Shown here one piece after another: positions 22,421-33,469 of a DNA stretch of 64,000 nucleotides. The notes below the pieces were generated by a model. It was not told the origin of the DNA, searched no databases, and saw only the letters and a program-made list of their open reading frames with translations. The translations under genes were made by a program, and so were the position numbers. Source of the DNA: Xiphophorus maculatus (taxonomy: Eukaryota; Chordata; Actinopteri; Cyprinodontiformes; Poeciliidae); NCBI RefSeq assembly GCF_002775205.1, contig NC_036443.1:30968217-31032216 (forward strand), given 5' to 3'. Position 1 is the first letter of the stretch, and every line of letters begins with the position of its first letter.

Positions 22421-25400
22421 CTACTTCTTGTTCCTGCAGACAGGTTTTGCATTCATGTAAATCAAATCCCCAGATGAAGAATTTCCACAATCATCGTCCT
22501 AAATGGGAAAAAAAAGCAAAATAATCCAACTTTCATTCTTAGCCAGAGATTTGTTCTGTACACACAGTGATTGAGAGAACAAGTAACATTTCACTAAATC
22601 TTTTGTTTTCCAGAAGAGAAAACGTCTGTAAACTGGATCATTTACCTTCTGGTCTCTTCTGTTTGAGCCTCTGGTGGTTTTCACACCTGGACAAATTAAA
22701 ATCACAGATAAAGGTCAGACATCAAAGTTTACTGACATAATAGATAAAAACTTGATTACGTTCATTCCTGCCATTAAGACACAAATCACCTGATCAGTAA
22801 ACGGATTCAACCCAGAGTGATAGAGGCTCTTATTTTGAAAAGCCCATTAAAATTAAGGAAACAAAAAAACACCTCTGTCTGGAGACTCTTCACTGATTAC
22901 TCCTTACTTCCCATTTAGGTGTGGGCAACCCCGTTGCTAGGTGTGGGCAACCCCGTTGCTAGGTGTGGTTGACCCCGTTGCTAGGTGTGATTGACCCCGT
23001 TGCTAGGTCTGACGCTGTCTTCTATGGACTGTGATTGTTTTTCTTCTTCTTGTTGTTTTATGGCGATTGGCAAATAGCTTAATGCCTCATTACTGCCACC
23101 TGCTGGTGAGGATTGTGGAAAAATGTGGCCTAAAAAGTAAAACTCATATTTTATCACACCAATTACTTGCAGTATGTATTTAATACTCTGCATTAAAAAT
23201 GGAACATGGGCTGGTAGCTTTTACCACTTGAGTTTTAATACATCAATAAAGTCTAGATCAAGTTTATAAAACAAACAAAATTTTTTAATATGCAGCAGTA
23301 ATCAGTTCACAAAAAATTACCAGACTGGATTTAGAAACAGGTGAGATGATGAATCTACATAAAACTGCATTAATTACCAAACGGCATCAACATGTAGCGC
23401 CTCCTGCTGGCAGTGCGCTGTCCGTTTTACAGAGAATAACTCTTCAATCTGTAAAATGGGTTTGTTTCATATAAATCCTCTTTTCTTCTTTTGTTTCTTT
23501 ATTAAAAGTGATGTGTCTTCACAGAGTTCCTGCTGAGATCTTACTCTGTGTAAATGTTTCCTCTGTGGTTGTTTTAAGCACCAAGCAGTGAAACCAGGAA
23601 GCAAATGCTAACAAAACTGATGCATACTGAAACCGTACTGTTACCATGGCAACCAGCTACTTGTTTAGACTGCTGGTCTCTGCGGTTTTAAACGGCCTTC
23701 ATGAAACCTGACTGCAGAGTGATGATTGGCTGATGCAGAGCTCAGGTTCTTTTCCATCAGTTATAAAATTAAAACATTATTTTTCACTTTAAGCTGTAAG
23801 TGACAAACAGGTGGAGGATGATGAGACTTTGGTCTTTATTCTGCAAGAACTTAATGTTGATGTTATGATAAGTTTGATTTTTTTTAACCCCATAAACTTG
23901 ATCATATTAACAGTTATAAGATAAATATTAAAATGTATTCATATAAAATTCCTCAGTGAAGGAACCTCATCCTGATGGTGAAGCACGGTGGTGGCAGCAT
24001 CATGCTGTCTGGGTGAACAGGCCCGTTCACTGAACACAAATTAGATTTTGTGTTATTTTTAATTTCCCACGAAGACGGCGAGCGGCGGCGACCTTTGACT
24101 TCTTTCACACAGGAAGTGATGAACCCAGAACAACGTTCACACACCCACCCTCATGTCTGCGCCTCATGGTGGCAGCGCGGGCCTGACCTCTGCACCAGGC
24201 GGTCCCGCTCATCCAGACTCCCCTGAAGGCAGCGCTGGGAGGCGATCGACATCACTTCCTGTCCAGGAATCAGCTGACCTCCATGTTTCACAGCCTGGCT
24301 GCAGATGGCTGCTCTGGTTCCCACGAGCCTTCAGTGCAGCATGGTTCCCCCTGCTGATCTCTCACCCTGTTCTTCTGGGTTTGTAGGCCCTGAACCACAG
24401 AATGTGTTTCCTGTTGTTTACCTGTCAGAAGTCTGTGACACCTCCGTCTGCAGAGAACCAGCAGAGCCGCAGATAACAGGATGCCAGCCCCGGTCAGAGC
24501 CACCGCCAGCAGGAACCAGGCAGACGTTTCTACATGTTTCACACAGAGCATCAGTCTCATCGCTCAGCCAAACATTTCTTCAGATACAAACAGAGACAGC
24601 AGTCAGGAGGCCCTGAAGAGTTTTTACATTTCAAAATAAGAGACACGGCTAGGAGAATAAAACCAAAATATTAAATTTAGCTGCTTTTCTGTTGGACTCC
24701 CTCAGCAGAACATGTTGGGAACAAACGGAGTCCAGATCAGAGTAAACGTGAGTGTTTGGATTTACCGTCAGACGTTTCCTCCTCTTCATGGCTCACAGTC
24801 GACTGATTGGTGGTTTCAGAGGAAACTGAAGGTGTGAAACTTCCTGAACTGAAGTTGAGACTCCATGAATCTGTTGGTGTCGAGGTTAAAGGAGTTGAAA
24901 CTGAAACGGAGGATGTTGACATCTTATCTACTGATAGATGGCAGAGACATATGGAAGATTTAGAGGATTTAGATTTTTTAAATAGCATTTTCATTTTAAT
25001 TGATCAACACATCCCTTCAGTTTTGACTCCCTACATTTTATTTTGCTTTTTAAAATGTTAAGTTTTTGTTAATGTCAGCCTTGTGGCGCCTGCTGAATAA
25101 AATCCTTTATTATGTTTATAAACTGTAAAGTTTATGGTGAAACTTTTACATGTGATTTTATAAACCTGAATGTTTTTGTGCGCCGCAAGTTTCAGAGTTT
25201 CTGCCGACCGCAAAGTTTCAGTGTGGAAGCTGTGAGCTGCTTCATGCAGGAGGAACCTGGTGTTCACTGAGGTTCTGTTCACAGGAGAACAGCTTCATGT
25301 GTGGCAGAACACCGACACCCTGAGGACAACACGCCCACACTGAAGCACGGCGGCGGCAGAATCATGCTGCGGGGAGGATTTTCTTTAGCAGGAGCAAGAC

Positions 25401-27869
25401 GCTGATGAGAGCTGAAGGAAATGGAGCTGAATTAATCAGACTTGTTAATCAGAAACTCACCTCCTGAAACAGTGAGAGTGAAATCCTGGTAGGACTCTGA
25501 GGATTGGCCCAAACCACATCTGTACCGACCCGAGTCAGACTCAGTCAGGGCTGAGATCTTCACAGAGAAGCTGTAAATGTTTGGCCCGTGAACTTTGACA
25601 TATTCAATGCTGTATTGTCCGTTTTCAGCTGAGTTCTCTGTGGTTTCTATCAGAACGTTTCCGTTCCCACAGTTTTCCCTGCAGAAGATCTTCCTGGTTC
25701 CAGAGAAAGAAGAGCCACAATGTCCTGAGAAATCTTCTCCTGCTGATCTAGTGAACTGATTCACTGCAGCAGGAATGCTGGAGATCTGCAGAGCTGCAGA
25801 GAAACGAGATCAGTGTCTGCTGAGAGAAACCACAAGATCTGCTCCAGATTTACCCACATGAACTCTCTCCGACCTGCAGCAAAGTTTCCTTTAAGAAGTG
25901 AAACCTGAACCACACAGAGCAAGAAGGACCCAGAATGATGCTCAGTTCTTCACGATCAGAAATGGAAGCGACTAAAACTCACATCTGTCATGTTTTTTAT
26001 GGCGAAGACAAGAACAGCTTCACCTCAAAGCCTTGCAGCTCATCGTCAGAGGAAAAGAGCAGAAAGCTGCTGCGATGAAAAGATTTTAAAGGAAATACTG
26101 AAGATTGTTTCCAACATATTTAATACATTTCAAATAAAAAACACGACACTAATGATTATTTTTCTAGATGTGGAGAGATGCTTCTCCTTTCACAACAGAA
26201 ACAAACTTCTGAGTTGGACTAAAATCTGCCTGAGTATGAATAATTCTGAGCTTTACTGTTCAACATATTAACATATTAACTGCATCACATGAAACATGAC
26301 AAACATAAAACATGTTTATGGTGCGGAGCGGCAGGACGTTGTCTCCAATCCTCTGTTTTCTCAACGTTTTGGACCAAATCAAATCGATCGTCGAACCTTA
26401 TTACTTATTACTAATAACCGGCAGTTATGACGGGTACCAGCAGAACCTTCAGATCCAATAAGTCCAGCGATAATCAGGCAAACTGATCGGTTCTGGAGAT
26501 CCAGACCTGCATGTAAAGGTGGACTGATGCAGTGAGTGTCGGAGACGTTCAGGTTGTAAAAACGTTAATTTCTCTGCAGCATTTTTTATTTCTGATCAGT
26601 TTCAGAGTTTGAGTCAGAAATAAAAAACGTTTGTTTCTGTTGGAGGTTTAATACGACGGAAGACAGAAATAATATTTAATGTATTTTTACATCAAAGAAG
26701 CAATAAAGTCTGTAGCAAATAATATTTAATGAAATGATGTATAAATGAACTATTACACTTAATAATAGAAATTAAGTTTAAAAAATGTGTGAAGACGCAT
26801 TTTGATGGATTTCAGTGACATTTATCTATTATTCCCTTCTTTTAATTTATGAAGAAATAAATCATTTTATTTTGTACATTTTGTCAGGATGACCTGTTAC
26901 AGGCTGAGCAGCTTTTCTTTGGTGATTTTGAACCAACTGTTCCAGTTTGTTCATTATAGAGGAACTTTTAGTGTTGAGTGTCTCATTTCTCTTAAAAATA
27001 TGAATTTTTAATAAACACCATAATTTTAAAATAATACAGAAAACTGGTTTTAAAATGGTAAATATTTTAATGGTTAAACTGGAGCTGGAGCCGTGGAGTC
27101 GAAGTGAACATGAAGGTTAATTATTGGTTATTGAAACGCGGTCGGATGGAATAGATATTTCTGTCTGGAACGATTCACTGATTAAAAACGTTTTTTTATC
27201 TGACGATTGAAAAACTTCCAAACTTATTTTCTGTTTGGCTTTAAATCCTGGAGGATTTTCTGTTCAGCTTCAGCGGCTTTTTAAATATTTTAAAATCTGT
27301 TTCAACTTTGATTTTGATCTAATTTTGGTCTTTTTGCATTTAATGATAAATGTTTCTGCTTTGCCTTCCAGCATTTTGACTTCATTTACATATTTTTGTT
27401 GTGGATGAAATTTAAAATTTAGGCCATATCTTTCCGACTAAAATCTTTCCATGTTGTTTTAAAGACCATCAGAACATCGAAAACATTTTTTCAGAAGATG
27501 AATTTCATTTCATCTTTTTGGGAAACGATTCAAGTAACATTCATTTTAAATTTGTGCTTTCATAAAGGAGAAGTTATGACTTCTTATTAAAGAACACAAA
27601 CTAACATTATTCTGAGTTCAGCTGCAGATTAATTTCGTTCATCGCCGGTTCAGTTCCAGCTCAAATTAAAATCTTCAGATTGATAAACTGATAAAAGCGC
27701 TCTGTGCTCCTCCTGCTCTCTGCAGAGCAGAAAGAAACGAGGATCTGCTCGAACACGGATCACTAAAAGTGGTTTAGTTGAAGCTCCTGTGATCTTTATC
27801 TGATTCTGTCAGAAAGGAAAAGAAAACGTACTCACAGAGGAAAAAGAAGCAGATCAGAGCAACAGTCAT
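22421..27869 (-). CDS. R5: single-Ig CD300-like receptor, short type A-like tail without ITIM (242 aa)
   Basis: Minus-strand exons 27869-27836 (signal, MTVALICFFFL), 25793-25461 (Ig, residues 12-122), 24900-24766 (stalk, 123-167), 24529-24422 (transmembrane), 22686-22646 and 22498-22421 (tail, stop TAG). The total is 729 nt, in frame. The Ig domain differs from R4 by one residue that I can see. The membrane exon is unlike that of R4: WFLLAVALTGAGILLS, ending CRRRCHRLL, with no charged residue inside the helix. The tail exon GVKTTRGSNRRDQK matches the type A 41-nt exon. The last exon is cut to 25 codons with one tyrosine, LIYMNA, a Y-x-N context that can bind Grb2-type SH2 domains. It probably signals differently from R4, making the two a candidate pair. 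Confidence 0.85.
22919..23007. repeat. 22-bp minisatellite, four copies
   Basis: Unit GTGTGGGCAACCCCGTTGCTAG, with the last two copies reading TTGACC in place of GCAACC. Confidence 0.92.
23965..24012 (+). mobile_element. Tc1-like transposase scrap
   Basis: GGTGAAGCACGGTGGTGGCAGCATCATGCTG translates to VKHGGGSIML, a conserved segment of Tc1/mariner transposases. Nothing of the ends is visible. Confidence 0.45.
24976..25398. repeat. Insertion separating the duplicated R5 blocks
   Basis: About 420 nt absent from the R4 copy. It includes, at 25338-25378, a KHGGGRIML-like Tc1 scrap. The rest is unrecognised. Confidence 0.5.
25846..27835. other. R5 intron 1
   Basis: About 2 kb of AT-rich DNA without coding signal. 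The 93-codon frame at 25990-26271 has no domain or splice support. Confidence 0.5.
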
Positions 27870-27899
27870 GATGAATGGGTTTCCTGCTGCTTCTTTTCT

Positions 27900-29049
27900 C
27901 ATGTGTTGCTTTTTAAATCAAAGGTTAAACATGACGTAAACTTCCCTCCTCCCCTTTTCTTCTGTCTGTATTAATCCTGGCATCTGTTAACCCCTCGCTG
28001 CCTGGATTCACACACAGCTGCTTTAAGAAGAAAATAAAATCATTTTTTCTGTTGATCTGATTGAAAGTTGAGCAGAACTGGTTGGAACAAACAGAGCAGA
28101 TCTTTGTGACATGAGAAGTGGGTAGTTGGTGGTGGCAGCATGGTCCTGTGTTGCTTCAGTTCATTTGTTGATTAAATCTTCGGTTCCCTCTGGTTCTGGA
28201 TGCTGGGCAGCCGGAAGGATTCTTACTTTTATTTTACTCCCACATAGTTATGATGTGTAACCATGGTAACAAGGTATCGTTTTTACAACTGTGAGAAGCT
28301 GGTTAGCATCTCTAAAGCTCAAATTACCTGACCTTTGACCTCAAATTCCAGAGGAGTTGAAATGGAGGCTTCCTGGATGCAGATAGAGGAGGAGGAAGTT
28401 CAACCGTCTCATCGTTATCCCAAACTCCAGCGTCTCCATGTTGCTGAGGAATATCATCTCTGCTTCTGGATGTCGAGATGTTAGCAAGTCATGACGGTCA
28501 AAACAGGCTTCAGTCAGAGGCCTTTTCATACTCCACCAAAGACTGGCTGCTACTGGAGATCCTTCTGCTCACAGAGGATTTGAGTTAAATCAGTTTTACT
28601 TAACACTCCCTCCCTCAAATGATCACATTTAACATGTTCTTTCTTTTATTTTATACATTTCTTCTTAGTCAGTCCACATCCAATCAGAGGTTTTTATGTC
28701 TCTAAACAAGTTCATGCATTTATAACAATAAAATCCAAACAGAAAGGAATGATCTCATTTCAATTTAATCTGATATGCATGAAGATGAGGAACATGATCA
28801 TCAGATGTGAACAGATTCAACAGATTTTCTTAGATTTGAAATGACCTGCTATATACAGAATGGCCTGCAGAGGGCGCCATGGCGGACGGAAATGTCTGAT
28901 CTGGTTTCCGCCGCTGTGCAGCCCGTAATGAATAATAATTGATCCAAATATATTAGAGGTTTTCTGAGTGAAGCTCATTCTGTGTCAGATGAAACAACTT
29001 CAGCCACAACATCTGGATTATTCTGACTCTGGTTTTTACATGGTTTTAG
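27900..29049. other. R5-R6 intergenic DNA, left part
   Basis: The divergent upstream region of R5. No gene is supported. A scrap GGTGGTGGCAGCATGGTCCTGTG at about 28127-28150 recalls Tc1 transposase. Confidence 0.4.
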
Positions 29050-29875
29050 AGAGTTCCGGGGTTTTTGTTCTGTTTTTCTTTATTTTTGGATCCTCTTGGT
29101 GGTTCACGGGCTGTCCACCAGATGGCGCCAGAGTCTGGTTTCCCGGGGGAGGCGTGCCTGTAGTTCTGCACACCTGACGATGATCTTCTCATCATCAGCT
29201 GGAGGTGAAAAGACGCTGACAGCCAGCACTGCGACGCTGGACTGTTTTCACCAAACGGTACTCTGAGCCCCTTGGAGTCAGTCTCCGAGTTCGTTCCTCT
29301 GAGTTCCCTCTCGAGTAATTCGTCGTTTTGTTCTCTGTGCTCTTCAGGTGTTTCCTCTCGTCATTCCCTGGATCCTCCCTGAGAGATCTCCGTTGTGGCT
29401 TTAGGACTAAGCCCTCCTCGTGACGCCGTGGGTGGTTCCCACAGGTGGCCCGAGTTCCCATTTCCTCCTCATCTGTCGGATCTCAAGATTCTCCAGTTTC
29501 ACTTCCTCCGGCTGGCTGTCGGACCCTTCCCTCCATTATCGTTGAATCCAGAACTTACCTGTCCGCCCTCCACCGCCATCTCCCAGCCTTTGGACCTCGC
29601 TCAGCTCTGCTGCCCATCCGGAACCCGCAATATCCACCCTCTCAATCCGAGACTATGACTACCAGAAAGTAAGATTTTCCCTTCTCGGACATCCTGTTTC
29701 CCAGCTGCCATTGAACTCACCATTTCCTTTTCGCTGTTCTGCAGTCAGCAGCGTTTCCCCCCAGTTTGGACCCTAACCGCACGCCAACATCTTTACTGGA
29801 TTATTGTTTTACAATAAATATTCTTTGTCTCCTGTGGTGTTCTGCATGTGGGCTAGAAACCTAAACCCCAACATG
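29050..29875 (+). mobile_element. Possible solo LTR of a Ty3/Gypsy-like element (fossil)
   Basis: A stretch of higher GC content than its surroundings. It contains promoter-like and ACAATAAATATTC poly(A)-like parts near its right end, followed by TTCTGCATGTGGG and CCCAACATGA, which resemble the end of fish Gypsy LTRs. No internal region or second copy is seen, so it would be a solo remnant. The borders are estimates and the family call is tentative. Confidence 0.35.
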
Positions 29876-31237
29876 ATGGGTTTAAAATAACAGCCAGTAT
29901 CTTTAAAGTTGTTAAATGATCCATGTATCATCCTGATGACAAACCAAATAATTTTTTATTAAAGAATGTCTAAGAGGTTTTCAAGAAGTTTAGGGTTTGA
30001 TGTGAATTCTTACATGTCATCTCTCAACCTGTTCTGAAAAGTTTTTTTCTGATTTCTCATCCAGAGGAAACTTCTGACACTGAGCTGAAGGCGAAACGCT
30101 TCATGCTTCAGAAACAAACTAAAGATATTAAATTAAACCTCTTCTTCTTGAGAAGCCCACCAGAACGGACCAGGATGTCGGAGAGGGCGATGAAAGGTGG
30201 AGGTCTGTAGAAATCTACTTGGTTTGCTGTGACGGCACAAACACCAGGAGCTGAAAACGACAAACTCTACAACTCTGAGGCTGCAGACACGTCAGCACAA
30301 CGTAAGGCTTCAGTTTCCCACCTGCATGTATGATGGCGAAGGGAGCAGGTCTAAATACGAGGAAATGGAAATCCTGTGTTTGACTTTTGATTGGCTCCAG
30401 TTCTGAATAGTGTGGGAAAACTGGAATTCACAGTGTTGTGCTGCACCAGGTGTGAAAACATTTTTTCCTCCTCCTAACCTGAGCTGAAGGTTTCTGAACC
30501 TCAGAGTTCACGATGTCTGAGAATCAAACCAGACTGAGATCACTTCAGCATGGAAATCATTTGCTTCTGTTTTCTTTTATTTCTTTGGAAGTTCAGAAGA
30601 AGAGCAACAGTTTAAACTAAGAACACCTGGTTTTGATTCAGCTCATTTATTATTGAGTCTCTTCTGAGTCAGTTTTGGTCCACAAACCTGAGAACGTGTA
30701 GGAGATTTTATGGTTTTTATCTTCTGTTCTTCAGGCTGCAGGTGATTGGAGGAGAACGACCTCCAGAGGTCAGGATCTCCTCTGGTTGGTTGGATCTACT
30801 CCTCCCTTCAGGTGGATGTGGGCTCTGCCAGCAGCCATGCTGTGAAGGATCAGCTCTAAACACAGCAGCAGGCATGTTTACTGCAACACAGCCTTTCTCC
30901 AGACGCCCCCTAGCGCTCCGCACGGTACTGCATGTAAATGACCGTTTATTTGTTGTGACGTCAGCTCAAAGTGTGACCTAAGCTATTTATTACCACCGAC
31001 ACCGAACCTCCATGGGGTTGGTCGTATCGGTGATGTCGGTACACAGGCTGCCTGTCTCAGCGGCAGCACGGCATTTATTTTTAGCTGGTTAAGGTAACGA
31101 TCACCTGTTAGAGCCTTCTTTAGTTCTGCTGGTATAAATGGCTCAAAGTGTTGTGGAGAAATGGCCAGGGTCCAGATTAGGCCCTTCGTTGTGCTTCTCT
31201 CCGGCTCTCACACTGCGCTCTCCTTCCTTTCATGTGG

Positions 31238-31400
31238 GAAATTATCCAGATTTGCCTCAGTTTTATATATATTTTTTAATTACAGCCAATAGTGACAGAA
31301 TGTGGCATTATCTAAAATGATACCAGTCAAACGCAACGTGATAAACAATTATTCAGACAAAGGTAGCCTTCCTAACTTTGCCAGAATGGACTCCAGAATG
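31238..31400 (+). repeat. Interspersed repeat, copy 1
   Basis: Begins AAATTATCCAGATT(T)GCCTCA and runs through ATTACAGCCAATAG, GTGATAAACAATTATTCA and CCAGAATG. The same order recurs at 31828-31990, so these are two copies of one unidentified repeat. Confidence 0.7.
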
Positions 31401-31827
31401 TAATGGAGGACCCATGGACCAAAATTCCTCGTTTTCTTCTTCTTGTTGGATTTACTGGCGGTTGGCAACAAACTTATAGTAACATTACCCTAAATCATTC
31501 CAGTGTTTTGTACCTGTGGCTCATCTAAAACCTGCAGGACTGGAGTTTGACACCTGTGATCCATAAATCACTCCTCTAATTCTTTTATTTTCTCCCATGA
31601 TTTTATTCTCAACACTGATTTTTTTACAGATATTATCCACATTTAAAGCCTTATTCTTTTGTTCTTCATTTTTACAAACTACCAATAGGTTTAAAATCTT
31701 TACCATTTCAACATCTCCAATTTTCCTTTTTATTTCTCTTGATGACCACAATAGGACTGATGTTATCATGTTCTTCCTCGTTCTTAAGTTTTAAAATTAT
31801 TTTAAATTCCTCCCTCACAACTTTCCT

Positions 31828-31990
31828 GGGAAATTATCCAGATTCGCCTCAATTTTTTATTTTTATTTTAATTACAGCCAATAGGGACACAGTGAGACTT
31901 TATCTATATTGACGCCAGTCAAACATCATGTGATAAACAATTATTCAACAAAGTTAGCCCTGAGTAGAGTCCAGAATGTTCTGGAGGATC
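31828..31990 (+). repeat. Interspersed repeat, copy 2
   Basis: Second copy of the unit at 31238-31400, in the same orientation, roughly 80 percent alike by eye. Confidence 0.7.
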
Positions 31991-33421
31991 CATTCTGTAC
32001 TGCAGAATGGATCATCAACCCATCGGTGAAAATTATAATAAAAGATGTGCATTTTGAAGTAATTGAGTTTTATCAAAAACAGAAATATTTTAGTTAATAG
32101 GACTAAAATAGGCCAACATGTTCAACTAATCCTGGATCATTTGAAGAGATTAATATTTACATTTTCAGGTTGTATAAATTTCAGGTTAGTTGGTCCCTGA
32201 GTGTTAAATGTGTAAAGTGGTTCTTGGCCACTGCTGTACCAAGACAAAATGAAGATGGTTTAAATGTCTGCTGATAAAATCTGAAAGGACAGTTATGCTC
32301 CAGTGTGTTCTTACTGTAAGAAGCTGCTGCTCCGTTTTCACCAACACAAATGTTTTGCTTCTGCCAAAATGCTGAATGTTGATCAGAATCTAAATATTTT
32401 ACTGTTCTGGGTTTAATCTGGTCCAAACTGATGCCAAAGTAAATTTGTCTTAAGAATAATTAGCATTTAGATTTTTGGTTTTATCCAGTTTAGACTAAAT
32501 TTGATTTTTGACGATGAACTCAGATGTTTGTTTGTAGTTCAATAGACTCGATTTGATTGGAACCAAAACTTCAACATCTGTTCCGTCTCCAGCTGCTGTG
32601 GTTCAAACCAACCAAACCCTTTGGAGTTTTTATTTTTCCAGGGAAAGAAGAACCATAACATGTAAATTACTTTATTTCAACAGTGCAGCCTATAAACTTA
32701 TTTTTAGAATCCAGTAAGTTGCTGTTGTTTAATATAGGGGTGAAACGTACATAAGTCTGGTATAAGCTCTTCTTCTCCCTAGTTCTCAGATATCCCATCT
32801 TTTTTCACCAGTCTTGAATGCATCGTCTCATTTGTGAATACCATGCAGTCTTGAAGTCTCAGAAATCGAACGCGTAGGGAAGCTGATCCGCCTGGTGATC
32901 CGTACACACACATTTCATTTGTATGTGGAGTGTTTTACTGCTTATGGAGTTTACAATTTCCTCATCACATCCTTAACAGTTATGACATTACCTGCATCAC
33001 ACAGCGGTGTAGTTTGTTCTTCATATTCTGCAGAAGCAGCTCTTTGCGCTTCCTAATCACATTGAAGATCTGAGTTTTACATGAGAGACGACTGGTCTGA
33101 AGGTCTAACGTAGCGTCTTCTATTAGGAAATGTATCCATCTGTTGGCTAAACCCACTGATCCCTGCAGGGTTGTGGATAACTGGGGGGTGGAGAGGGTGG
33201 GAGTGTCTCCTGTGGTCACTGGTAGAGAGACGGAGTCATAAAGAACCAACAACCTTCCACACCAACATTCCCAATCAATTCAGAGAGACCATTTAAATGA
33301 ACAGTCATGCTTAAAGCATTGATGGTGTCACAGTGATGCTGTAAGGTGATAAAAATGGCTGCAAGGTAAAAAAAATATATAGAGAAATAAGAGGGAGGTT
33401 CAGGCTTTATGTGGTCTGGAG

Positions 33422-33429
33422 GAGGAAGT
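33422..33429 (+). promoter_or_regulatory. PU.1/ETS-like site upstream of R6
   Basis: GAGGAAGT lies 41 nt before the R6 ATG. A CAGGAAACCATCAGAGC leader follows, similar to that of R7. Confidence 0.4.
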
Positions 33430-33469
33430 TGTTGGCTTATTTGCAACAGGAAACCATCAGAGCTTCATC

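Larger units (their letters stand above)
22687..24421. other. R5 intron before the tail exons
   Basis: A long intron with a 22-bp minisatellite (22919-23007), a fish-type interspersed repeat (about 23030-23125, GGCGATTGGCAAA..CATTACTGCCACCTGCTGG) and a Tc1-like scrap at about 23968-24010. No coding exon is evident. Confidence 0.45.
29876..33420. other. R5-R6 intergenic DNA, right part
   Basis: No complete gene. It holds a repeat pair (about 31238-31400 and 31828-31990), a GGCGGTTGGCAACAAAC repeat at about 31433-31510 and an exon-like minus-strand frame at 32980-33252 (see findings). Confidence 0.4.

Noticed and set aside
18301-25845. The R4/R5 similarity as an assembly artefact
   Set aside because: The two copies have different insertions, different membrane and tail exons and several substitutions, so they are real separate loci.
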